Below are positions 1 through 56,900 of a stretch of 64,000 nt of DNA, one piece after another. Location: assembly GCA_949825025.1 (NCBI GenBank), contig OX463779.1, positions 35,288,203-35,352,202 on the forward strand, written 5' to 3'. Below the pieces are notes generated by a model, which was not told the DNA's origin, did not search any database, and was given only the letters and a program-made list of their open reading frames with translations. Made by a program: the position numbers and the translations under genes. The first letter of the stretch is position 1, and each line of letters starts with the position of its first letter. This DNA is from Siphlonurus alternatus. Lineage: Eukaryota; Arthropoda; Insecta; Ephemeroptera; Siphlonuridae.

Positions 1-109
1 GAGGCAGCCCCCTCCGAAATTTTTTTCTGGATCCGCGCCTATGGCGTATGGAGCACCTTCTATGTCTATCCTTCTCTGAGAAGCTATGATGATGAGGATG
101 ATGACTTAC

Positions 110-45928
<45,819 letters not shown>

Positions 45929-46430
45929 CTGCCCTTAAAACAAACGCATGCGCGCACTACGGTAACCCATGCCTCTCAATTTAATTGAAAAGTAACTAAA
46001 TAATAAACTAATTAATAATAAAATTATTTTTAACAAAATAATATGTGTGGCGGTTTACTTTGTTTTCTACATACAATATACATTTTTAATAAATTTTTAA
46101 CACTTAAAACTTTGATATTAATGTTGAAAAATAGAATAGTTTTACCCGATTATCAAATCACATACATAGCAAATGAAAAATATTACAATTAAATTTTTCG
46201 GGTAAACAATATTCAAAAATTTTCGTTCATTATATCTCTTACATTAGAGTGAATTGGATTTACAATTTTAGACCGCGATTAAATTTATTGTCAATAAATC
46301 ATTATTGATAGAAAGGAAGCAAATTAATACCGAATTAAAATTTGTTGGACACGCACAAAGCCTAACTGTATTATAATGCTGTAGTTTATGTTTATAAGCT
46401 ACGCGTGTTATTATTTTATTCATATTTTGC

Positions 46431-46496
46431 CTACAACAGCTATAACAGACTTCAGTTAAACAAGTTTTTAACTGAACTCTGTTATAGCTGTTGTAG
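46431..46496. repeat. Hairpin with about 30-bp arms
   Basis: ctacaacagctataacaga pairs with tctgttatagctgttgtag; the inner parts also pair (cagttaaa/tttaactg). The loop is only a few bases. Confidence 0.92.
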
Positions 46497-46652
46497 AATA
46501 TATAATGCATGATGGCATGATGGTCATCAGTCATTAGTCACTGTTTGAATTTTTAATTTATGCCGTCTTTTCGTGTTCCTGAACTAGCAATTTTATTAAT
46601 GTTTAGGATTTTGTGAGTCCGGCCTAGAAATCCATTCCAGCATTTTCCTGGT

Positions 46653-46690
46653 TGTGACTGAGGGAACCATGGAAACTTCAGTGAGGATGG
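46653..46690 (-). repeat. Shared dispersed-repeat core, copy 1
   Basis: gtgactgagggaaccatgga followed by aacttcagtgaggatgg. It matches 42687-42723 in most positions and shares accatggaaac with the SINE-like copy at 24004. It is probably the body of an interspersed element; ends unknown. Confidence 0.5.
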
Positions 46691-47072
46691 ACCATAATTT
46701 ATGGAAGATGCCATCAATCACGCGGCTGAGTGATTTTTATGAACGCTGCGAACGCTGTAAATTCAGTACGGTAACAAGGGCTACTATAATGATGTAAAAT
46801 TTCAGGAGAGGTGATTTGGAAGCGATCGATTGCTAAATCCATTACCGAAGAATTGAAGTTCGCCATACTTCCACAGGAGTTTGACACCGTCTAGAAATAA
46901 AGCAGGTAACAAAAGACTCTTTTTTTTTTTTTTTTTTTTTTTTGAGCTGCATGTACATGCTATAAAAAAGGGTATGGATATTATTACCATTGCATTATTT
47001 ATAACTATAGTTTGATATTTTTGGTATTCTTTATATATTATTTATCATACAATGTAATAAAAATTTAATTCC

Positions 47073-47088
47073 TATATATATATATATA

Positions 47089-47137
<49 letters not shown>
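47073..47137. repeat. (TA)n microsatellite
   Basis: Two adjacent TA arrays separated by a few bases. Confidence 0.95.
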
Positions 47138-47141
<4 letters not shown>

Positions 47142-48403
47142 ATACAGATCCTTTTCATATTTAAATATTATATATATATATATATAAATTTAAATTTATT
47201 AATTGTTGTTAATAATAATAATTTTTGACATGAATGACAACAAACATGCACTCAATCACTGTATATAATTATATACGTAAGATTAATATAGTAAAGTCAA
47301 TTAATTAATACGAAAATGCATGCATCAAAATATTCAATTAATTAATTAAAATTACGCTTCATCTTTGTTATATATAGGATATGCATACCCCTTTAGATAG
47401 GGTGTTAAGTGAAAAGCTTCATTATTTAATTAGAGAAACAATTTACCTTCATTATACGTTTCATTTCGTCTATATATTCAACGAGTATTTGGTCTCTATT
47501 AATTAAAGGGTAAGGGAAAGCAATTTATTGGAGCTTAATATCTCACCTGTCTATATATAATTATATACTATTTTAGTAACTCAAAAGATAAATCAATGCA
47601 ATTTTTCTCTATCTCTCTTTTCTATATATTGTTTTGTTTCCACTATATAAATAAAAATCCTTGGTTAATATTTCTAAATATTATCGATTTTTAGCGACTG
47701 CCCAGATTTCAACAGTGAATGTGCTGGGAGCTGTGTTCTGTTAGAATGTGCAAGCCAAGTTATCCCGTAGGGGCGTTATTTTAACAGTGATGATTTTCTA
47801 TAGAAAAATGAAATAAATAACTAAAAAATTACAATTAATTTGTTTGCATGGTTATTTGTTATAAATTATAATCTAGTCATCTTTGCATCAAAATGATGCA
47901 CTGAAAATTATACTTAATTATAATTTATAATTATATATATAATATAGAATCAATGAAATAAACAATTTACTTATTATTTTTCTCTCAACCAGAATTTTGA
48001 CGAAACCATGTATGAGCTAACGTACAGTATATAATAACTACTAGGTAATGTATATTGCTTATAATATAACATATAAATAATTAACTAAAGTATATATATT
48101 TTTTAATGAAAATTAACAAATAATTATACCAAAAAGTATTTCTTAATTGCATTAGTTCCTCTTGTATTTCTGTATTTGACTGCCATTCCGATTAATAAAC
48201 TTCATAAAGTTATTCTGTAATTAATGTTGGCGGCTTAATTCAAATTAATTATTATGAAGTAAAAGTGAGAACATTCTTTGCCAATGGCATTTTCTGAATA
48301 GCTTTTTTACTTTTTTTTTTAAAAAACTTCAGCCTTTTCAAAATGTTCCTTTTTTCATGAAGAGTACTATATTGCAAGCTATTAAGGGGAAGGTAACACG
48401 CCC

Positions 48404-48435
<32 letters not shown>

Positions 48436-49927
48436 CTCACATGAAAATAAATAAAATGTTCTCCTTTGCATCTCTTATAGTCCAGGATAGACTTGAAAAA
48501 GTATATGGGGAGGGTCGGCAAAATTAGTTGCTAACTTAAACTTCGCCCATATGTTCTTATGACCTATATAAACCCACAGTAAAAAGTCCCGTCAAGTCCC
48601 CCCTGGCCTTCATGGTCAAACCCGGGTTTGTCCCGGGTTTCAAAAAACATTTTTTATCTCAACAACTACTTATCGCAGACCAATGCAAAAGGTATCAAAG
48701 CAAAGCTTATTAACTACACAACAAGGAAAAAATACCTCAACATTACTAATTGATTTTATTATGCAAATAATTAGCAATTAGTGAGTTTATATCCACCATT
48801 CATGATTTTGAAAGTAAACTACGCCGAAAATATGCAAGATATCAATTTTGAGTTTATTACAAATAATTAGGTTTGTTTAATAACGAACTCAGAGCTTTTT
48901 ATTTTATAGCTCTAGCACTCATAGATCGTGAGATAGTAGGGAGAGAAGTGCGAAAAACAGGGGCGGCGGGCATCATTACTATGGGTATAGCAGGTATACC
49001 GCCGCCTCTCTCCATACAAAATACATTGCAGCGGCGCCGCTCGCTCGAGTCGCACTCATCCCCTGCACTCTCTTTTTCGACAATACTATCTTAAATTTAT
49101 CAAAATCATAACAATTATATAGATATGGGATTGGGGGAGGGGGGTAAGTAAAATTGTATATGCCATATTGATCATTATGATCAAGTAGGCAGCTTGTATC
49201 ACTCTTTTATCTAATTTTGTATTCAGGATAGATTTCCTATTTTACTTAATACCATGATAGTAGTTTCTTTGTAGTTTTTCTGTTTATATTTATTTATATA
49301 CATATATTATTTAACGCAATAAACATAAACTTTGACTATTTTACTTATTCATGATATATCCTTTGCAGTGATCGAATCGCGTCTTCTCTAATACTAACTC
49401 TTTTATGATAAATTTCAGTAATTATGTATTTGTTCCAGGCTATATTAATTCATTATGTGAATGCATGGTACAATAAACTTGCTGGTATTACATATAAAAC
49501 TTGCTTTTTGAAGGAAATACCCGAAATACTGTCAACAACATTTTATTGAATACATCGAGATCGAAGTATAATTATTCTATGTAATTATTGTGTCGTTCAC
49601 AAAATTATAAAGTGGTAATTTGGTATAACCATGCACACAATGAATGATGCATGTATATAAGAGCAGTATTTAGTTCTTTGAATTAGCATTGAATTTTATA
49701 TATTCTTGCCTCTTGCCCAAACATTAAAACTAGTCCAACTAGAAATAATTAAGTGTCAATCAGTCGTCATATTATATGCAGCAATCACATTTTTATAATT
49801 ATCTTTTATAAAAGACTAAAGAAAAATCAATAAGTGCATGTGCAGAAATAAGTTTAACAAGTTCTTCTAACAAACATGATTAGAAAAGACCAATATGACA
49901 ATATCCTAGCAGTCAGTTGCATGATAT

Positions 49928-50296
49928 TAAGGATTATTGTCACTATAGTGTAATTATTTTTTTTATGGTAAAAAATATAAAATTTAGATCAGAACATGGA
50001 ACACAAAATGACTGTTCACTTTCTGAAGTAAAAAAAAGTAATTATTCAGTCCAGTTTTTGAGATATTAATTTTTTTTTAGTTAAAAAAGATGCTGATTTG
50101 ACTAATGGCTGCCATATTTCCAATGATATTCTCACTATTAATATTTGTATCCTGTATATCTTAAAAACTAGACAGATTTTGGCTTCATTTCTTTTTGCTG
50201 AAAATTTATGTCATAATATAAGGAAATATATTTAAGGTACTATAATTTTCAAAGTGATTCACCATCTCCCAAGACTAGTGACAATAATCCTTTTAT
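49928..50296. repeat. Degenerate foldback in the centre of the long-arm element
   Basis: aaggattattgtcacta (49929) and its reverse complement tagtgacaataatcctt (about 50277) bracket partly pairing sequence with cagtccagtttttgagatat. It looks like an older insertion of another foldback family. Confidence 0.65.
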
Positions 50297-50680
50297 CACT
50301 TTTAATATTCATGGAACAAATATATACTGGAAAAAGTATTGTAAATTATATTATTATATATATTATAGTTGTAATATTTTAGTACCCAGTATATTAGCCA
50401 GATGTAATGACACGAGAGCAGTTAAAAATAATAGTCAACTATAACAGCAGTCAGTATCTTTACTTCTTATATATTTATGTATCTTTTCATTATACCACCT
50501 TTTGGATTATTTCAATATTATGATCATTTTCAAATAAGTATGTTAATTTCCCAAATTATTTCTTGCATTACTTCTATGTAAATAAAATTATTATTATTAA
50601 CCTTAGAACTCGACTATCATAAATACATTTCTGAGTGTGTGCTATTATATAAATTACATTGCTAAGTATTTGCTTACTTA

Positions 50681-50683
<3 letters not shown>

Positions 50684-50711
<28 letters not shown>
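50684..50711. repeat. (TA)n microsatellite
   Basis: Short TA array inside the centre of the long-arm element. Confidence 0.9.
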
Positions 50712-50715
<4 letters not shown>

Positions 50716-51700
50716 ATATATAACATATTATATTGCAAAAAATATCAAAGCAATGTCATCTCACACCCCATATCTATATAATTGTTATGATTTGGATAAA
50801 TTTAAGATAGTATTGTCGAAAAAGAGAGTGCATGGGATGAGTGCGACTCGAGCGAGCGGCGCCGCTGCAATGTATTTTGTATGGAGAGAGGCGGCGGTAT
50901 ACCTGCTATACCCATAGTAATGATGCCCGCCCGCCCCTGTTTTTCGCACTTCTCTCCCTACTATCTCACGATCTATGAGTGCTAGAGCTATAAAATAAAA
51001 AGCTCTGAGTTCATTATTAAATAAACCTAATTATTTGTAATAAACTCAAAATTGATATCTTGCATATTTTCGGCGTAGTTTACTTTCAAAATCATGAATG
51101 GTGGATATAAACTCACTAATTGCTAATTATTTGCATAATAAAATCAATTAGTAATGTTGAGGTATTTTTTTCCTTGTTGTGTAGTTAATAAGCTTTGCTT
51201 TGATACCTTTTGCATTGGTCTGCGATAAGTAGTTGTTGAGATAAAAAATGTTTTTTGAAATCCGGGACAAACCCGGGTTTGACCATGAAGGCCAGGGGGG
51301 ACTTGACGGGACTTTTTACTGTGGGTTCATATAGGTCATAAGAACATATGGGCGAAGTTTAAGTTAGCAACTAATTTTGCCGACCTAATTTCAAGTCTAT
51401 CCTGGACTATTATCAGTAGCTAAAATATCAGGTTTACAAAAACGAGCTAGTTTTTGAGTTATGAATTTTTAAAGGTGACTAATTTAACATGGAGAAATGG
51501 AACTTCAATGTTACATTAATAGTCTACTTTAAAAACTCATATCTCAAAAACTAGGTTGAATTTTGTTTGAATGTACCTGATATTTTAGCTACTGATAGGG
51601 GTTGAAGAGGAGAACATTTTAATTTTTTTTTATAATTTTCATGTAAAAGATTTTTTTTTTTTTTTTTTTTTAAACATTGGACGTGTTACCTTACCCTTAA

Positions 51701-53279
51701 TGAATATATTTATTTTTATTTTGCGAGACATGGATAGACACAGGACCTATACAAGTGTAGGTCACCTACACTATTCAAATGGTTTTAAAAATATTTGAAT
51801 CGACTTCAAAGACTTTCAGCAGAACTTTTAGGAAATAATTAATTAGTAATAATACTAATAATAATTATCAATACTGTATTAAAAGTTAAAACTGTTTGTT
51901 CTTTGCATTAGTCAATAGTCTTGCTTTGAGATACATACATCGTCCCTCATCCGCAATAATGAGCTATCTGCTCCACGATCTCGTTGCACTAATGAGCTGT
52001 CTGCTATTTCAAATGAATGCAATATTGAGCTATAAACCATCATAAAATAAGGCTCAAAATTGTGCTCACCTGAAAGAGCAGACAGCTCATTATTGCAACA
52101 AGATCGTGGAGCAAATAGCTCATTATTTCGGAAGAGGGACGATATTATAGATATTCCTTGCTCCCTTTGAAATAAGAAGTTTTAAGACTTGCACTTTGGA
52201 GCATTACTTTCTGCATTCCCTTCAGCGTTGCATTGCCAGTTCATATACCGTACTGTAATAGATGATTTCCAAAAGTGAACAAAATCCAAGAATCAATCAG
52301 ATATCCAAATACTGTAGATGATACTAATACTCAAATGCATTTTGCTGTATGTGTTTCTTCAATAATTTAATCACTAAATAGGCAAGTGATTTTGAAGTTA
52401 TTCTGTATACGAAGGTACTGGTAGTATTTTTGAGAACTGCACGGAGAGAATAAAATATAAATACTGTATACACATGCAGTAGGATAATAATGATAATAAT
52501 AAAGGTTAAAATAATGAAAAAAATAAAAAAGTAAAGGCAATCTTTTGAATGATTTATGCTCATCTAAGGTATTTAATAAAAACTCAGTATTAAAATACTG
52601 AAGTCAATAAGTTGCCTTTACTTTTAACCCAAAATATTTGTTTCAGAGCATTTATTTCCCCCTCTCAAAAAACAATACACTACATACCAATTACATGGAA
52701 AAAAAATTGGCCATTTAAGTAACAATAATGAGCAATTACCGGTATGATAAAAAATAAAATTAAATGGGGTATAAATCCAAGAAAGTTCTTAAAATATCCA
52801 CATCTTGATTTTTTTATATATAAATAAAAATATTAATAACATAAAAATATCATTTAGAATTACATTTTTGGGAAAAAATAGTAATATAACGATGTTTTAC
52901 ATAAATACATAATACATTTTAAATAATGTTTATCATAAATATATAATATTAATAAAAATGCATTAATTTGAGGGAGATTAGCTTCAAATGTAATACAAAA
53001 ATCACTTCCCATTGGCATGAAATATAATCATAAAAGGTTTCAAAAGTGTCCATCTAATGTATCATTTGTTCTCCATATTATTATTATTATTATTATTTTT
53101 TTTTAAAGTTATATTTTCTTATATTTTTCATTTTAAAATATTATTTTACTATAATTCTTAAAAACACAAAAACATGCCCATTTCACAATACGTTTTTTTT
53201 TTATAAAAGGAAGAAGACTTCAAAGATCCGGAACCACAATGGGGGAACACTTGGTATGTATAAATACTCTTCTTGTTAA
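51701..53279. other. Intergenic region and ODC 3' UTR
   Basis: Contains a family C foldback (51939-52143). The ODC 3' UTR starts at 53279 and runs leftwards. A possible AATAAA (tttatt on the plus strand) lies near 52650, implying a 3' UTR of about 0.6 kb; this is weak because the region is AT-rich. No other gene is supported. Confidence 0.5.
51939..52143. mobile_element. Foldback element, family C, copy 1
   Basis: Ends atcgtccctcatccgcaataa and the inverted ...gagggacgat. Each arm repeats aatgagct.tctgc twice. The loop is about 60 bp. A related copy lies at 57968-58146 in an ODC intron. Confidence 0.85.
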
Positions 53280-53508
53280 CTAGTTCACTGGGTCACAGGT
53301 GAGGAAGTCATTGATGAACGCCTCCGAGGAAAGAGACTCGCTGATGGCCAGACTCGACATTGACGACGAAGAGGAGGGAGAGGCGGACTTGGCCGCCATC
53401 TCCCAGGAGCCATGGCCACCAAGGTCCAGGCCGGCCAACACATTGCCGGGAAGGTTGCCGGTCACAAAATGCTGCTCCGTCATGGGCTGACGCTCGCGGA
53501 GCTGCAGC
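53280..53508 (-). CDS. Odc1: ODC exon 9 (last coding exon)
   Basis: Acceptor cgtatgccag before 53508; stop TAG at 53282-53280. It completes Trp398 split with the previous exon, then encodes [14 protein letters not shown] and a Ser-rich tail ending DFLTCDPVN. The tail has little similarity to the mammalian C-terminus but is in the place of the degradation signal. Confidence 0.93.
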
Positions 53509-53873
53509 CTGGCATACGGGAATGGATAAAAATTAGAGAGGAGTTAAATCAAGTGGTGTACTGGCTAAAGACTACTTGACTTATTTAATTTACTAAAATA
53601 GAACAATTCAAAGTAGCCTCAGAATATAAGGGTAATAAATGCTACGATTTTGTTTGCAATTGGAGAACTTATTATAATAATATACAGTACTACATGCATA
53701 TAATCTACAGTTGCAACAAAAATCCATGATTTAACGATACTATTTTCTGAGGTACTGTATTGTATTTGTGACGAGAGCAAAATGAGGTAACTAAAAATGT
53801 AAGGGTGGATAGAAAAATGTCTATAAAATTTTTCAGTACAGTTTTCTATTGAGATCTAAAAAATAACAATGTC

Positions 53874-53908
<35 letters not shown>

Positions 53909-56900
53909 ATTGAATTCCATTTGTATTGTAGCATAATATAACAAGTTAAAAGCTAATTATTTCCAGCTGCCTGAATATGCTAATAATAAGAGTAATAATT
54001 GGTGCTGAAATTTCCAACTTTTAACCAATTTCAGGTGGTATAGTAATTTTATTTTGCAACAATGTTGACAACACTCACCAGGTGCACTCATGTGCCACGG
54101 CATGGACTCGTGGCACGGGCATGCCGTTGAAGGTGCTGGCGCAAGGCAGCGTATAGGCTCCCATGTCCTGGAACACCAGCCACTCGCCCACGTGCATCTC
54201 GGGCAGCAGCAGAGGACCTGTCACCTGGTCGAGGCCATCACACGTGGGGCCCCACACCGAGCCCAGAGACAGCTTGTGGCCAGCCATGCCCTGCAACACA
54301 CACAGCTGCGTCAAACCTCATTGCTCCTACAAAACTCTTATGGGTTATAATTATAGCATAACAAAGCCTGAAATGTCAAATACTGTAATTTTTGTTAACA
54401 TATATTTTTATTATTTTTTAAAGTTTTCGTATGGGTTTTGAGTCAACCAACCATATTTAGTCCTTCCACCCCTCACTTTAACCTAACAGGACATTTTATT
54501 TTTGCTGTTTCCTTTGGCGGGATACATTTTATTGTATCTTTAGTTTAAGTGGTTTTCAAATTCAGTCAGCACCGACTCTAACCCTTGCCAAGCCTCACCT
54601 TCAGTGGGATGGGCGTCACGGTGGCGTGGTCGTACAGCAGACAATTGAAGCTGCCGTAGACCCCGTCGTTGATGTAGTACATGTACGACGTCTTGCCGTC
54701 CTCCTGGCGGACTGCCCGCTTCGAGTGAATGTTGGTGGCCAGCGTGTAGGCCGAGGCCACGTAGAAGCGACCGGGCTCGGCAATAATACGAACTCCACAG
54801 TCATCGGGGAAGTGAATGTCAAGGGCAGAGTTGATCACCTCAGCAATCTGATGTCAAAAACAGGGAGTGAGTATTATGACACGTACTGTATGTACAAATC
54901 ATCTGGTTATTAGTTATGGAAGAAAACTTTGTATTTTAAGTTTAAGTTATCAAGGAATTGTCTATTTGTACAGTTAAATAAAAATAAAAAATACAGTTAA
55001 ATAAATTGGTTTTATTAATTAATTCTCACATAATTGTTTTGAATGGTAAATATAATTTTTTGTAACAGTGAGTAACATAATACGGTTACATACAACCATT
55101 TATCAGGAAAAAAGCAAAAAAAAAACAAAAAAAAAAAAAAAAAAAAATGAAATGAAATGAAATGAAAATTACATTTACAACAATTTTAAACTATAAATTA
55201 CTACGAAAATTTCTATTACTAGAAATGGAATACATTATATTAAATGGCAACAGCAAAACTTCTTATCAGCTTCTTATCAATTAAAGATTGCTAAAATTTA
55301 ACATCTCCAAAAATTAAAATTACAACGGTCAAGTGTTGTTATTATCAGACTGCTCACCTTATCAATGGAAGATCCCTTGTTGCCAGGGTATCCTCCTCCA
55401 AGATCCAGAAGGTCAAAGTCAAAGCCAATCTGCTTGGCAACGTCAAAGAGACTCTTGGCTGCTGCGACGGCTCGTGCGAAGACTGGCGGGTCGGAGCAGC
55501 CGGAGCCCACGTGGAAGCTCACACCCACAACATCCAGGCCGAGGGCACGGGCCACGTGAAGCAGTTCCACCGCCTCGTCAACCTCCACTCCGAACTTCAT
55601 CCCTAGGGGGCACTGAGCCACCTTTGCCTCGCAACGGATACGCACCACCAGCCTATAGAAATCACCAGTCTCTCAGTAAAAGAGTGAGGTCACGATCATG
55701 CAAGCTAGAAGATCGAGGATTTCTTACTTGGAGGGCATTCAAAAACAACAAAAACATTAGTATTGTGAAAAAAGGAGAATAAATAAATATTTAGACATTT
55801 CAAAATGTAATTTTTAATTTATTTAAAATATAAAAACAGTGTAACAAAATTGAAAGCAAATATTTTTAAAATAACATAACTATGCAACAGAAAACAAGTA
55901 CATTTAAATCAAACAGTTAAATTTTTTTGAGGGATGGTGTCAAAAACAAACACAAACTAGGTTGTTAATTTTTTTAATAAGGTGGACAAAATTATTATTG
56001 TATATTATTATTATTATTTTGTTATATTGAAGATCTACTAAGAAACTTGGATGCCAAACGGTTTCACCCAACGACATGTCAAAAGTAAACATGGCATTCA
56101 TCAAAACAAAAGCAATAAAAAATCCAATCCCACAAACATTTAATCTTACGGCACAGAGATTCAAAAAGTTTTCCAAGTGCAGGAAAGCTGCTATGTACCT
56201 GGACTTAGAACAAAATAGCACAGTGAATTGAATAGGCTTTGTTTCTACATTCATGAAACATTTTTACTAGAATGTGAAATGTAAAACCACTACAGTAAAC
56301 TACAAATTCTGCATGACAGCTACTTGACTAAAACTTTCTTTTATGGAATAAAGTGACAGATGAATAATAATAATAACGAATTTAAGAACATATGTACCTA
56401 AAAAAAAAAAAAAAAAAAAAAAAAAAGTTATTAAAATATAAAAAAATATTTTAGGTATTTATCAGTGGTGGCTCATGAGGCTTCACAACTGTACTGCTCA
56501 AACTAATATTAACAAAATTTCCAACTAAAAAACACCACATGAGCCACCTATGCATTGAAACCTATTGTAAACAAGTTCAAGATTGTACTCACTTTGCTGT
56601 CGGGTAGAGAGACTTGATCTTGTGTAGTTCTGTCTCATTGTCGAAGGTCATGACATCAACTCCACACGCTGCGGCGTGACGGATGTGAGAGGCCTGCTTC
56701 ACCGGGTTGGCGAAGATGATCCTGCTGGAGTCCACCCCGAGTTGCAGAACTTTCGACATCTCAACCTGCACACCAGTCAATATTAGGACTGTGACCCTGG
56801 CTACAGTCAACAACTTTATAAAATGATCTCATTGCAAAGAGAAGGAAAATGTGACCCAAAATCAGTCATTAAATTTGATACTCATTACTAATTATGGTTA

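Larger units (their letters stand above)
45976..48381. other. Intergenic region, left part
   Basis: Between the dipeptidase 5' end and the large inverted-repeat element. It contains a hairpin (46431-46496), a dispersed-repeat core (46653-46690), a poly-T run at about 46920-46943 and TA arrays (47073-47137). No gene is supported. The dipeptidase promoter should lie near the left edge, but I could not pinpoint it. Confidence 0.6.
48478..51409. mobile_element. 2.9-kb element with about 650-bp inverted arms
   Basis: The left arm 48478-49129 (starts tagtccaggatagacttg) and right arm 50767-51409 (ends ctatcctggacta) are reverse complements with only scattered differences (for example cccgggtttc versus cccggatttc). 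TTA lies directly outside both ends (48475-48477 and 51410-51412), a 3-bp target duplication as in PIF/Harbinger-type elements, though the family is not proven. The 1.6-kb centre has no transposase ORF; a 73-codon ORF at 48873-49094 in the arm is unremarkable. Arms include a GC-rich block (ggcggcgggcatcattacta, gcggcgccgctcgctcgag). Confidence 0.9.
48382..51700. mobile_element. TTAA-flanked foldback element split by a larger insertion
   Basis: Left end ttaagggggaaggtaacacg (48382) and right end, inverted, ttaagggtaaggtaacacg (ending 51700), followed on both sides by cccaatgtt-type sequence and poly-A/T. The right part (51410-51700) keeps both internal arms (gctagtttttgagttatgaa and its complement); the left part has only the outermost ~95 bp. 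The gap is explained by the element at 48478-51409. It is related to the nested palindrome at 32828-33236. Confidence 0.8.
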
